NCBI RefSeq assembly: GCF_000819565.1
Contig: NZ_CP004393.1
Location: forward strand, 3,348,001-3,412,000
Length of the DNA stretch: 64,000 nt
Direction of reading: 5' to 3'
DNA from: Celeribacter indicus
GTDB lineage: Bacteria > Pseudomonadota > Alphaproteobacteria > Rhodobacterales > Rhodobacteraceae
Part shown: piece after piece, positions 24,988-33,655 of the stretch
Layout of the letters: every line of letters begins with the position of its first letter
Numbering within the stretch: position 1 is the first letter of the stretch
Made by a program: the position numbers and the translations under genes
Notes under the pieces: model-generated
Databases searched by the model: none
What the model saw: the letters and a program-made list of their open reading frames with translations, nothing else
Told to the model about the DNA's origin: nothing

Positions 24988-25171
24988 CCCGCCTCCGCCT
25001 TGGCTCCGTTCGTCCGTGATCCCAGTGGTAGCCCCGGCGTGCCGCGGCTGCAAGCGGCGCGGCCCCGCCCGCCGCGAAGTTTTTCGCGCATCGCACCCGG
25101 TCCCGGAGCGGATACAACCGCGGCGCGACTGCGGAGCCGTGGCCACAAAACCGCCGGATTTTTCTCCTAGC

Positions 25172-25199
25172 CGAATATTCGCGAAGATTTTTTAACCAT
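25172..25199. promoter_or_regulatory. AT-rich kpsS/ribE intergenic control region with CGAATATTCG palindrome and CtrA-like half-site
   Basis: Between divergent ribE and kpsS the sequence turns AT-rich. It holds the 10-bp palindrome CGAATATTCG (25172-25181) and TTAACCAT (25192-25199), which matches the CtrA half-site used in alphaproteobacteria. The palindrome could bind an unknown regulator. Function is inferred only from position. Confidence 0.35.
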
Positions 25200-25218
25200 T
25201 TTACGCCAAGACATCCCC

Positions 25219-26523
25219 ATGCAGACCGAAACCTCCGACACGACCCCCGGCAGGAAGGTGTTCCTGATGCTCCAGGGCCCGCACGGGCCGTTCTTCTGGA
25301 GCCTCGGACGCATGCTGCGCCGGACCGGGTCGGAGGTGTGGCGCGTCGGCTTCAACGCCGGCGACCGCGCCTTCTGGTTCTCCCCCGGCAGCTTCCTGCC
25401 CTATACCGGGCAGGCGGAGGACTGGCCGGACCGGTTCGAGGCGCTCGTGCGCGAGAAGGGCGTGACCGACATCGTGCTCTACGGCGATACCCGGCCCGTC
25501 CATGCGCTCGCCACCGACCGGGCCCGCGCGCTCGGCCTGACCGTGCACGTCTTCGAGGAAGGATATATCCGCCCCTACTGGGTCACATATGAACGCGACG
25601 GCTCGAACGGCAATTCGATGCTGATGCACCTGAGCGTGCAGGACATGCGCACCGCTCTCGAGAAGATCGACCTCGACCCCATCGAACCGCCTCCGCAATG
25701 GGGCGAGATGCGCCAGCACATCTTCTACGGCGCGCTCTATCACTGGTTCGTCATGTTCCGCAATGGTGCCTTCCGGCATTACAAGGGCCATCGCGAGCTG
25801 CCCGTCTCAAAGGAATTCCTGCTGTATTTCAAGCGACTGGTGCTCATGCCGCGGCACCACCTGTCGCGCGAATGGCATACGCGCCGGATCCTCGCGAGCG
25901 GCTTTCCCTTTCATATCGCCCTGCTCCAGCTCGAACACGACACGAGCTTTCAGGTGCATTCGCCCTATACGACGATGCCCGAATTCATCGCCGACGTGAT
26001 CGCGGGTTTCGCAAGCGGCGCCCCCGCCCACCACCATCTCGTGTTCAAGGCGCATCCTCTCGAGAACGACCGGCGCAACCTCACCCAGGAGGTGCGCCGC
26101 ATCGCCGCCGAACACGGCGTCCCCGACCGGGTGCATTACGTGCGCGGCGGAAAGCTGAAACGGCTGCTGCACATGGCGCGCTCGGCCGTGACCGTCAACT
26201 CCACCGCGGGCCAGCAGGTGCTCGCCCTCGGCCTCCCGCTCAAGGTCTTCGGACGCGCGGTCTACGACAAGCCGGAATTCGTGTCCCACCAGCCGCTCGA
26301 CGAATTCTTCTCCCGGCCGGTCCGCCCGGACCGGCGCGCCTATCGCGACTACCGGCAATTCCTTCTTGAAAGCTCGCAGATCCCCGGCGGGTTCTATTCG
26401 AAACGCGGGCGGCGGCAGCTCATGCGCGTCGTGGTCGACCTGATGCTCGCGCCGGAGGCGCCGGACACCGCACTTCTGCACGGCACCGCCCAGCCGCGCC
26501 AGCCCCTGCGCCTCAGGCGATGA
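25219..26523 (+). CDS. kpsS: Capsule polysaccharide modification/export protein KpsS (beta-Kdo transferase)
   Basis: 434 residues. KpsS-type N-terminus (VFLMLQGPHGPFFWSLGRMLRRTGSEVWRVGFNAGDRAFW, residues ~13-52), then IVLYGDTRPVHALATDRARALGLTVHVFEEGYIRPYWVT (~92-130) and a C-terminal HPLENDRRN...VNSTAGQQVLALGLPLKVFGRAVYDKPEF segment. KpsS adds the first beta-Kdo to the phosphatidylglycerol carrier of group 2 capsules. It shares orientation with the wza-like and kpsC genes and is separated from wza by 269 bp with a promoter. No KpsM, KpsT or KpsE is in the window. Confidence 0.9.
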   Translation: MQTETSDTTPGRKVFLMLQGPHGPFFWSLGRMLRRTGSEVWRVGFNAGDRAFWFSPGSFLPYTGQAEDWPDRFEALVREKGVTDIVLYGDTRPVHALATDRARALGLTVHVFEEGYIRPYWVTYERDGSNGNSMLMHLSVQDMRTALEKIDLDPIEPPPQWGEMRQHIFYGALYHWFVMFRNGAFRHYKGHRELPVSKEFLLYFKRLVLMPRHHLSREWHTRRILASGFPFHIALLQLEHDTSFQVHSPYTTMPEFIADVIAGFASGAPAHHHLVFKAHPLENDRRNLTQEVRRIAAEHGVPDRVHYVRGGKLKRLLHMARSAVTVNSTAGQQVLALGLPLKVFGRAVYDKPEFVSHQPLDEFFSRPVRPDRRAYRDYRQFLLESSQIPGGFYSKRGRRQLMRVVVDLMLAPEAPDTALLHGTAQPRQPLRLRR

Positions 26524-26722
26524 AGAGGCCCCGACGGCCCCGTGCCGGACGAAACCCGGAGGAAATGAGGCGAAATCCGGGCGGGACAGCCGCGAAATTC
26601 CGCCTCCCCTCCCACCATATCCTGCGGGCGAACGGGCCGCGACCACAGCCCCTGCTCCCGGCGCGTCCTTGCGGCAACACCGCCCGCCACCCTGCGCCGG
26701 CCATTCACAGTTTCGTGGATTT

Positions 26723-26752
26723 TTGACTCGCGTGCCGATAATCTTCTGATTA
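26723..26752 (+). promoter_or_regulatory. Probable sigma-70 promoter of the wza-kpsC genes
   Basis: TTGACT (26723-26728) followed at 16-18 bp by TCTGAT/TGATTA (26745-26752), in an AT-rich patch ~40-70 bp before the GTG start of the wza-like gene. The rest of the 26524-26792 gap shows no gene. Confidence 0.5.
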
Positions 26753-26792
26753 GACCCAATAAAAAATCTACCGGGGCAGAGGAGAGCAATCC

Positions 26793-27926
26793 GTGGCATT
26801 TCTGACATCGCGTACCACCCGCGCCGTCGCGCTCGTGGCCGTGCTGGCGAGCCTGTCCGCCTGCGGCCTGCCCCGCTCCGGTCCGAACAAGCGCGAGGTC
26901 TTCTCCGGTTCGGTCCTCAACGAGGGCGACGCCTTCGTCATCTCGGTCAACGACCGCGTCAACACCGCAACCGCGATCAACAGCGAACTCGGCTTCTCCT
27001 CCACCTTCCTCAACGCGGGCCTCGTGGGCTCCGACACGATCAGCCCCGGCGACGTCCTGTCGCTCACGATCTGGGAAAACGTCGACGACGGCCTGCTGGC
27101 CGGCCAGGGCGCGAATGCGACCGCCCTCTCCGAGGTCCAGGTCGACGGGGACGGCTTCATCTTCGTGCCCTATGCCGGCCGGATCAAGGCGGCGGGCAAC
27201 AGCCCCGAGGCCATACGCCGCATCATCACCGAAAAGCTCGACGCCCAGACGCCCGACCCGCAGGTCATGGTCACCCGCGCCGCCGGGAACGGCGCGACCG
27301 TCACCGTCAGCGGCAAGATCGGCGCCCAGGGCGTCTATCCGATCGAACGCCCGACCCGGCGCCTCACCGCGATGCTTGCCGCCGCCGGCGGTCCCTCGGT
27401 CGAGCCCGAGGTCGCGCAGGTCAAGGTGATGCGCGGCGGACGGATCGGCACGATCTGGTTCAACGATCTCTACAGCAATCCGAAATTCGACATTCCGTTG
27501 CGGGACGGCGACCGGGTGCTGGTCGAGGCCGACCCGCGGTCCTACACCGCACTCGGGGCGACCGGGGCGCAGAGCGTGATCCCGTTCAAGACCCGCGACC
27601 TTTCCGCACTCGAGGCGATCGCGCAGGTCGGCGGGCTCCAGACCAATTCGGCGGATCCGAAGGGCGTCTTCGTCTTCCGCAACGAGCCCGAGCAGATCGC
27701 GAGGATCGTCCTCGGCCGCACGGATCTCATCGGACCGCAACGTGTGGTCTACGTGCTCGACCTGACCCAGCCGAACGGGCTGTTCCTCGCCCGCGATTTC
27801 CTCATCCGCGACGGCGACACGGTCTATGTGACCGAGGCACCGTTCGTCCAGTGGCAGAAAACGCTCAGCGCGATCACCGGAACCGCCGGCTCCGCGAACC
27901 AGATCAACAGTCTCGCCGGCCAATGA
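26793..27926 (+). CDS. Polysaccharide export outer-membrane lipoprotein, Wza/KpsD-like (BexD/CtrA/VexA group)
   Basis: 377 residues from GTG 26793 with GAGGAGAGCAATCC upstream. The signal peptide ends in a lipobox LSAC (cleavage before Cys24). A polysaccharide export domain follows: SPGDVLSLTIWENVDDGLLAGQG...VDGDGFIFVPYAGRIKAAG (~75-145), then SLBB-type repeats (VTVSGKIGAQGVYPIERPTRRLTAMLAAAGG; ALEAIAQVGGLQTNSADPKGVFVFR). It forms the outer-membrane channel for capsule export. Its stop overlaps the kpsC ATG by 4 bp. Confidence 0.9.
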   Translation: MAFLTSRTTRAVALVAVLASLSACGLPRSGPNKREVFSGSVLNEGDAFVISVNDRVNTATAINSELGFSSTFLNAGLVGSDTISPGDVLSLTIWENVDDGLLAGQGANATALSEVQVDGDGFIFVPYAGRIKAAGNSPEAIRRIITEKLDAQTPDPQVMVTRAAGNGATVTVSGKIGAQGVYPIERPTRRLTAMLAAAGGPSVEPEVAQVKVMRGGRIGTIWFNDLYSNPKFDIPLRDGDRVLVEADPRSYTALGATGAQSVIPFKTRDLSALEAIAQVGGLQTNSADPKGVFVFRNEPEQIARIVLGRTDLIGPQRVVYVLDLTQPNGLFLARDFLIRDGDTVYVTEAPFVQWQKTLSAITGTAGSANQINSLAGQ

Positions 27927-29692
27927 CGCCGGCCGGCGCCCCCGCGCGCCGCGCGACATCCGCCGTCCCCGCCACCGCGCGGGGGCGGCTTTTCTCCGCG
28001 CCGCCGCTGCTGATCGAACGCGCGATGGCCGAGCCGGACCTCGGTGCCCTGCCCCGCCGCGGGCTGCACGAGGTGCTCGCAGCCGGGCCGCTCGACGACA
28101 GTGCGCAACTCGTCCGCGCCCGCGACGCGATGGACTGGTGGGCGGCGCTCCAGGCGGAGGGTCCGGATCCGGCGGAACACCGCAGTCCGCTCCCCGAATT
28201 TCCCTATGTGCTCGTCCTCGACGAAACGCGCCGCCGCCCCGACGCCCCCTCCGAGGAGGCAATGCGGGAAATGCTCGTCTTCGCCCAGACCGAGACGCTG
28301 AACGCCCGCGTCGCGGTCCTCGGCTGTGCGGACGGCTATTTCGGGACCGAGGACGATCCGCGCCTGACCCGCCTGCCGCCGGGCACCGCGCTCTATCCCG
28401 CGCTCGAACGCGCCACCGCGGTCTATACCCATGGCGCGGGCTACGGGTTCGATGCCATCCTCGCCGGTCACCGCCCCCGCGTCTTCGGCATGCCGTGGTA
28501 TCACGGGCTCGGGCTGACCGGGGACGAGGTTCCCCCACCCGCGCCGCGGCCCGCCTTCACCCGCGCGCAACTCTTCGCCGCCGTCGCGCTCGAGGCGCTG
28601 GACTGGCAGGCAGGGGGGCGATCCTGCACGCTCGAAAGCCTTCTCGCCCGGCTCGAGGCACGGGCGCGGGCGCGGCGCGAGGACGCGGCGGGATATGTCG
28701 CCTCCGGGATCCTGCCGTGGAAACGCCGGTTCCTGCGGCGCTATATCGGCGCGGGCGGGCTCAGCTTCCGCGACGACGCGGAGGGGATCGCACGGGCCCG
28801 CGGGGCAGGACGCCGCCACCTCGCCTGGGGCGCCGCACAGCCAGAGGCCGATCTGCGGATCGAGGACGGCTTCCTGCGCTCGCGCGGGCTCGGCGCGGCG
28901 CTGGTGCGGCCGGTGTCTCTCGTCTTCGACGACCTCGGGATCTATTTCGACCCGACCCGGCCCTCCCGGCTCGAGGCGCTGATCGCCGCGCGCGCCGACC
29001 TGCCACAGCACGCCGCGCGGCGGATCGAGGCCCTGCTGTCGCGGCTCACCGCGCTCGACCTGTCGAAATACAATGTCGGCCGCGGCCTGCCGGAGCTTCC
29101 CCCCGGCCACCGGATCCTTGTCGCGGGCCAGGTGGAGGACGACGCCTCGATCCGGCTCGGCGCGGGGACGCCGGCAACCAACCGCGCGCTTCTCGACGCG
29201 GCGCGGCGGGCGCATCCGGGGGCTGTGATCGTCTACAAGCCGCATCCGGACGTGGAGGCCGGATTGCGCCGCGGCCACCTGCCCGATGCCGCGCGGATCG
29301 CCGATGTGGTGGCGCGGGATGCCGATCCGCTCGCCCTCATCGCGGCCTGCGACGAGCTGTGGACGATGACCTCACTGATCGGGTTCGAGGCGCTGCTGCG
29401 CGGACGGCCCGTCACCTGCACCGGCGCGCCCTTCTATGCCGGCTGGGGCCTGACGACCGATCTCGGCCCGGTGCCGGCGCGGCGGAGCCGGCGGGTGAGC
29501 CTCGCCGCGCTCGCCCATGCGACGCTGATCGACTACCCGCGCTATTTCCATCCCCGCAGCGGCGCGCCTCTGTCGCCCGAGGAGGCAATCGAACACTTGG
29601 CAGAGGCGCCGGACGGGCGCAGCCGGGCGGCGCAGGTCCTGCTCGCCCGGCTCAGGCAGCTACGGGCGCGGTGGCTCGGCCTCGCCGGATGA
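27923..29692 (+). CDS. kpsC: Capsule polysaccharide biosynthesis protein KpsC, short N-terminal domain
   Basis: 589 residues, starting at an ATGA overlap with the wza-like gene. The C-terminal beta-Kdo transferase domain (from ~260) is intact: EDGFLRSRGLGAALVRPVSLVFDDLGIYFDPTRPSRLE, then VAGQVEDDASIRLG, VYKPHPDVEAG and MTSLIGFEALLRGRPVTCTGAPFYAGWGLT. The N-terminal domain lacks the equivalent EDGFLRS part, the KPHPD site is replaced (ARVAVLGCADGYFG), and only a degraded GFDAILAGHRPRVFGMPWYHGLGLT remains. KpsC normally has two active domains and ~650-700 residues, so one activity may be lost. Its last 33 bp overlap ribD on the other strand. Confidence 0.85.
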   Translation: MTPAGAPARRATSAVPATARGRLFSAPPLLIERAMAEPDLGALPRRGLHEVLAAGPLDDSAQLVRARDAMDWWAALQAEGPDPAEHRSPLPEFPYVLVLDETRRRPDAPSEEAMREMLVFAQTETLNARVAVLGCADGYFGTEDDPRLTRLPPGTALYPALERATAVYTHGAGYGFDAILAGHRPRVFGMPWYHGLGLTGDEVPPPAPRPAFTRAQLFAAVALEALDWQAGGRSCTLESLLARLEARARARREDAAGYVASGILPWKRRFLRRYIGAGGLSFRDDAEGIARARGAGRRHLAWGAAQPEADLRIEDGFLRSRGLGAALVRPVSLVFDDLGIYFDPTRPSRLEALIAARADLPQHAARRIEALLSRLTALDLSKYNVGRGLPELPPGHRILVAGQVEDDASIRLGAGTPATNRALLDAARRAHPGAVIVYKPHPDVEAGLRRGHLPDAARIADVVARDADPLALIAACDELWTMTSLIGFEALLRGRPVTCTGAPFYAGWGLTTDLGPVPARRSRRVSLAALAHATLIDYPRYFHPRSGAPLSPEEAIEHLAEAPDGRSRAAQVLLARLRQLRARWLGLAG

Positions 29693-30781
29693 GGCGGAGC
29701 GCCAGAGGGTGAGCACATCCGGCCCGAGCCGTTCGATCCGCGCAAGGCTGTAGCGCGGCGCCTGCGCAAGCCGGTCGAGCCCGAGCGCGCCGAGCCCCGG
29801 CATCCCTTCCGCGCCGATCGCGAGCCCGGCAGTGAACAGCGCCACCCGGTCGGCCAGCCCCGCCCCGAGGAGCGACGCGGCAAGCGTCCCGCCCCCCTCG
29901 CAGAACACCCGCGTCAGCCCGCGCGCGCCGAGCGCCGCGAGGCTGGCGGCCGGGTCGAGCTGTCCGCAGATCACCGGCGCCTCGATCAGCTCCGCGCCGA
30001 GATCGCGCCACGCCTCCCGCAGGTCCGCCGCCACGCTGGGCCCGTGCAGGAGCCAGAGCGGCACCTCCCGCGCGCTGCGCGCGAGCTGTCCGTCGCGCGG
30101 CAGGTCGAGGCGGCGCGACATCACCACGCGCACCGGCTGATGCGCGATGCCAAGGCCGCGCACGGTGAGGCCCGGATCATCCGCCCGCGCGGTGCCCGCG
30201 CCGATGAGGACGGCATCGTGATCGGCGCGCATCGCATGCACACGCCGCCGTGCCTCCGGGCCGGTGATCCACTGGCTCTCCCCCGTCGCCGTCGCGATGC
30301 GCCCGTCCCAGGACAGGGCGAGCTTCAGCGTGAGCATCGGGCGCCCTTGCGTCACGCGGCGCAGGAAACCCTCCTGCGCTTCGCGGGCCTCCGCGGCGCA
30401 GATCCCGGTGTCCACGGCGATGCCGGCGGCGCGCAGCCGCGCGATGCCCTGCCCGTCGACGCGCGGATCCGGGTCGCCGAGGGCCACGACCACGCGCGCC
30501 ACGCCCGCCGCCACCAGCGCATCCGCACAGGGGGGCGTCCTGCCGTGATGCGCGCAGGGTTCGAGCGTGACATAGGCGGTGGCGTCGCGTGCGGCCGCGC
30601 CGGCCTGCGCCAGCGCCATCGTCTCCGCATGGGGGCGTCCGCCCGGCTGGGTCCAGCCGCGCCCGACGATCCGCCCGTCCTGCACGATGACGCAGCCAAC
30701 CGCCGGGTTGGGCCAGGTGCGCCCGAGGCCGCGCCGCGCCAGCGCCAGCGCGTGACGCATATGCGCCCGGTCGTCGTCCAT
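29660..30781 (-). CDS. ribD: Bifunctional riboflavin-specific deaminase/reductase RibD
   Basis: 373 residues. The N-terminal cytidine-deaminase-like domain holds the zinc site HAE (in GGRPHAETMALAQ, ~50) and PCAHHGRTPPC (~75-85). The C-terminal reductase domain (from ~150) starts with LTLKLALSWDGRIATATGESQWITG and includes VLIGAGTARADDP. It performs steps two and three of riboflavin synthesis. nrdR is 6 bp upstream. The capsule genes separate it from ribE, and its 3' end overlaps kpsC tail to tail. Confidence 0.95.
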   Translation of the reverse strand: MDDDRAHMRHALALARRGLGRTWPNPAVGCVIVQDGRIVGRGWTQPGGRPHAETMALAQAGAAARDATAYVTLEPCAHHGRTPPCADALVAAGVARVVVALGDPDPRVDGQGIARLRAAGIAVDTGICAAEAREAQEGFLRRVTQGRPMLTLKLALSWDGRIATATGESQWITGPEARRRVHAMRADHDAVLIGAGTARADDPGLTVRGLGIAHQPVRVVMSRRLDLPRDGQLARSAREVPLWLLHGPSVAADLREAWRDLGAELIEAPVICGQLDPAASLAALGARGLTRVFCEGGGTLAASLLGAGLADRVALFTAGLAIGAEGMPGLGALGLDRLAQAPRYSLARIERLGPDVLTLWRSASSGEAEPPRP

Positions 30782-30787
30782 CGCGGG

Positions 30788-31255
30788 TTACTCTTCGATC
30801 TTCGCGTCGGGGCGCAGCTCGCTCACGAACTTGTCGAAATCGTCGGCGGCCTGGAAATTCTTGTAGACGGAGGCAAAGCGCACATAGGCGACCGTGTCGA
30901 TCCGCGCGAGGCTTTCCATCACGATCTCGCCGATGGTCTTGGAGGGGATGTCCGTCTCGCCCATGCTCTCGAGGCGGCGCACGATGCCGGAGATCATCTG
31001 GTCGAGGCGTTCCGGTTCGATGGGTCTTTTCTGCGCCGCGATGCGGATGGAGCGTTCGAGCTTGTCGCGGTCGAAATCCTCGCGCCGGCCGTTAGACTTC
31101 ACGACAACGAGGTCGCGCAGCTGCACACGCTCATAGGTGGTGAAGCGCCCGCCACAAGCCGAACAGAAACGCCGCCGCCGGATCGCGACGTGATCCTCAG
31201 CCGGGCGGCTGTCTTTCACCTGGGTATCAACATTTCCGCAAAATGGACAACGCAT
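30788..31255 (-). CDS. nrdR: Ribonucleotide reductase transcriptional repressor NrdR
   Basis: 155 residues. The N-terminal zinc ribbon has two CxxC pairs ([13 protein letters not shown]...[19 protein letters not shown]), and the ATP-cone domain follows ([29 protein letters not shown], ~47-137). It senses ATP/dATP and represses nrd genes. nrdR directly upstream of ribD is a common bacterial pairing. No nrd gene is in the window. Confidence 0.96.
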   Translation of the reverse strand: MRCPFCGNVDTQVKDSRPAEDHVAIRRRRFCSACGGRFTTYERVQLRDLVVVKSNGRREDFDRDKLERSIRIAAQKRPIEPERLDQMISGIVRRLESMGETDIPSKTIGEIVMESLARIDTVAYVRFASVYKNFQAADDFDKFVSELRPDAKIEE

Positions 31256-31388
31256 TCTGGCGCCCCTCTATCCTTCTCTGCCTCTGCCCCCATGGGGTCT
31301 GCGCCCCATTTATCCACAGGTACTATAGGGTCTCGCCCAGAATTTGGGTAGATGAAATTTGCCAGCCTAGATGTAGTGGCCGCTCCTC

Positions 31389-31808
31389 TCAGCGCAGGAG
31401 GGCGACGACGCTGCGCCGGTGCGGCCGCGCCCGGTGTTCGAAAAGGTAAAGTCCTTGCCACGTTCCGAGCGTCATGCGGCCGCCGATGACGGGAATGGAC
31501 AAGGTCGTCGGCAGCAAGGCCGCCTTGATATGTCCCGGCATGTCGTCCGGCCCTTCGTAGGTGTGGGTGAGGTAGGACATCGCGGGATCGGTGGACGGCG
31601 GCACCAGCCGGTGAAAGAACGCCTGGAGATCCGTCCGCACCTCGGGATCGGCGTTTTCCTGGATGAGGAGCGAGGCAGAACTGTGCTGGACCATCAGCGT
31701 CAGGCAGGCCTCCATCGGCCCCTCGCCTGCGACCCATCGCGCCACCTGTTCGGTGAATTCGTAGAGACCCGGCCCATGGGTGTCGATGTCGAAACTCGTG
31801 TGGCTCAC
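31389..31808 (-). CDS. YjbQ-family protein (secondary thiamine-phosphate synthase type)
   Basis: 139 residues with the YjbQ signatures LTLMVQHSSASLLIQENADPEV (~38-59), DDMPGHIKAALLPTTLSIPVIGGRMTLGTWQGLYLFEHR (~88-126). The conserved His residues (HSSAS, GHIKA, EHR) form the presumed site. Members have weak thiamine-phosphate synthase activity in vitro, and the physiological role is unsettled. It is complete in length and has its own neighbourhood between nrdR and a small secreted protein. Confidence 0.88.
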   Translation of the reverse strand: MSHTSFDIDTHGPGLYEFTEQVARWVAGEGPMEACLTLMVQHSSASLLIQENADPEVRTDLQAFFHRLVPPSTDPAMSYLTHTYEGPDDMPGHIKAALLPTTLSIPVIGGRMTLGTWQGLYLFEHRARPHRRSVVALLR

Positions 31809-31915
31809 CCTCAGGCTCCTTTCCGCGTCATGAATCCCTCTGCGCCGCGGCAGACCGCTACCCCGGCATAGGCATTGCAGACGGCGGCGAAGTCAAGATC
31901 CGGACCCTTCCGGTC

Positions 31916-32179
31916 TCATTTCGCGACACAGGTGACGGTCGGCCCCCGCTCCGCCGGATCGAGCGCGGCGCTTTGCACCGTCGCGTCGACGACAGGGCCG
32001 ATGAACACCTGTTCGAGCGTCGCGATGCAACGCGACAGATCCTCCTGCGGGACTTCGATCACGATCGGTTCGGGGTGAAGATGATCCTCGGTGAGCGGAA
32101 CGTAGGGCGAAGCGACGGCGGCCGCGGCGGCCAGTCCCGCCACGCCGAGCAGTCCAAAGGTCAAGGTCGTCGATCGCAT
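31916..32179 (-). CDS. Small putative periplasmic protein
   Basis: 87 residues from ATG 32179, preceded by AGGAGGGCCTGAAG. Residues 1-24 (MRSTTLTFGLLGVAGLAAAAAVASP) look like a Sec signal. The mature part is ~63 residues with two cysteines (SRCIATLEQ and VTCVAK), which could form one disulfide. No family recognised. It stands between YjbQ and HxlR genes, on minus. Confidence 0.6.
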   Translation of the reverse strand: MRSTTLTFGLLGVAGLAAAAAVASPYVPLTEDHLHPEPIVIEVPQEDLSRCIATLEQVFIGPVVDATVQSAALDPAERGPTVTCVAK

Positions 32180-32280
32180 CTTCAGGCCCTCCTGAGCATG
32201 TCCTACAGGAAGATAACACCCGATCGCGCAAGATGGTTTCATTCCATGGTTTCACTGTCGCGCCGTGGCGCGCGCCTTCT

Positions 32281-32673
32281 TCACTCCGCCGCGTCGAACG
32301 TGCGGCGCGCGGCTTCGATCTCCGGCATCCGGGCTTCGGCCCAGGCGACGAGCGCGCCGAGCGGATCGAGCATCGCCCGCCCGAGATCCGTCAGGGCATA
32401 TTCCACGCTCGGCGGCTTGGTGTCGAAGACCCTGCGGCGGACGAGGCCGTCGCGCTCGAGCCCGCGCAGGGACTGGGTCAGCATCCGCTTGGAAATATCG
32501 GGCAGGGCCCGGCCCAGCACGTTGAACCGGCGCGGTCCGCGTTCGAGTTCGAGCAGGACGAGCACCGTCCATTTCGCCGCCACATGGTCGAGCACCTGCC
32601 GCACCGGGCAGTTCTCCGGATGGAATCCCCGCGCCTTCCACTCCTCGAGGCGGCTGGTCGGTATGTCACGCAT
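32281..32673 (-). CDS. HxlR-family transcriptional regulator
   Basis: 130 residues with the HxlR winged-helix: NCPVRQVLDHVAAKWTVLVLLELERGPRRFNVLGRALPDISKRMLTQSLRGLERDGLVRR (residues ~20-80). The cysteine in ENCPVR is the conserved family cysteine, sometimes redox-sensing. It is divergent from an NmrA-type reductase. A perfect GGTCTC/GAGACC palindrome lies in the 127-bp space between them and is its likely operator (inference). Confidence 0.9.
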   Translation of the reverse strand: MRDIPTSRLEEWKARGFHPENCPVRQVLDHVAAKWTVLVLLELERGPRRFNVLGRALPDISKRMLTQSLRGLERDGLVRRRVFDTKPPSVEYALTDLGRAMLDPLGALVAWAEARMPEIEAARRTFDAAE

Positions 32674-32746
32674 GCTGGCTCTCCCCGGCGGTTCCCTGCA
32701 CGTAACCTGGGGCGCGAAAAGTGCCTCCTTTTCGATCCGCCCAAAA

Positions 32747-32763
32747 GGTCTCTAAATGAGACC
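32747..32763. promoter_or_regulatory. Candidate HxlR operator: GGTCTC-N5-GAGACC
   Basis: Perfect 6-bp inverted repeat with 5-bp AT-rich spacer (TAAAT), located between the divergent HxlR and reductase genes, 38 bp before the reductase ATG. Location and symmetry fit a binding site of the dimeric HxlR. Confidence 0.6.
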
Positions 32764-32800
32764 GATCATATGCGACACCGAAGCGGAAAGGAATGCTTCC

Positions 32801-33655
32801 ATGACCACCTATCTCGTCACCGGCGCCTCCGGCCATCTGGGCCGGCTCGTGCTCGACCATCTCGCAACGCTCGTGGCCCCGCAGGACATCCTCGCCCTCG
32901 TGCGCTCCGATACGGCCGCGGAGGCCTGCGCGGCGAAGGGCATCGCCAGCCGGCGCGCGGATTACGACGATCCCGCCGCGCTCCGTACCGCGCTGGAGGG
33001 CGTCGACCGCCTGCTGCTCATCTCCTCGTCCGAGGTGGGCCAGCGCGCCGCTCAGCACGGCAATGTCATCGACGCGGCCCGCGCGGCCGGCGTCGATTTC
33101 ATCGCCTATACCTCGATCCTCCATGCGGACACCGGCGGCATGCGGCTCGCCGAGGAACATCTCGCCACGGAGGCAAAGCTCGCCGAAAGCGGCATCGCCT
33201 TCACTCTGCTGCGCAACGGATGGTATTCGGACAACATCACCATGACGGCCGCCCAGGATCTGGAGACAGGCCAGCATTTCGGCGCCGCCGGAACCGGCAG
33301 GTTCGCCACCGCGCCGCGCAAGGATTATGCCGAAGCCGCCGCCATCGTGCTCGCGGGCGGCCATGACGGAGAGGTGCTCGAACTCGCGGGGGACGAGGCC
33401 TACACGCTCGCCGACTATGCCGCGATCCTGTCGGACGCCGCGGGGAAGCCCGTCGCCTATACCGATCTGCCCGAAGAGACCTTCCGGCAGGCGCTGGTGG
33501 AGGCCGGGGTGCCGGGGGGCTTCGCCGCCGTGCTCGCGGACAGCGACGCGAAGGCGGCGCAGGGGGCGCTGTTCGACGACAGCCGGACCCTCTCGGCGCT
33601 CATCGGCCATCCGACGGAACCGATCGCGGAGACGGTGAAACGGGCGCTGGCCTGA
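32801..33655 (+). CDS. NmrA/QorB-like NAD(P)H-dependent reductase
   Basis: 284 residues from ATG 32801 (MTTYLVTGASGHLGRLVLDHLATL). The dinucleotide-binding motif TGASGHLG is at 7-14. The body follows the NmrA-like family to which QorB (quinone oxidoreductase 2) belongs: LLLISSSEVGQRAAQHGNVIDAARAAGVDFIAYTSILHAD. It is probably induced by a quinone, aldehyde or similar electrophile through the divergent HxlR regulator, a standard pairing. The actual substrate is unknown. Confidence 0.88.
   Translation: MTTYLVTGASGHLGRLVLDHLATLVAPQDILALVRSDTAAEACAAKGIASRRADYDDPAALRTALEGVDRLLLISSSEVGQRAAQHGNVIDAARAAGVDFIAYTSILHADTGGMRLAEEHLATEAKLAESGIAFTLLRNGWYSDNITMTAAQDLETGQHFGAAGTGRFATAPRKDYAEAAAIVLAGGHDGEVLELAGDEAYTLADYAAILSDAAGKPVAYTDLPEETFRQALVEAGVPGGFAAVLADSDAKAAQGALFDDSRTLSALIGHPTEPIAETVKRALA

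Noticed and set aside
26524..26792. A gene on minus between kpsS and wza
   Set aside because: The frames are extensions of shadow frames of the wza-like gene. The region has a plausible promoter and no ribosome-binding site with a coding frame.
31256..31388. NrdR box at the nrdR promoter
   Set aside because: Only a partial resemblance (ACAGGTACTATAGGGT); no pair of boxes as found at nrd promoters.
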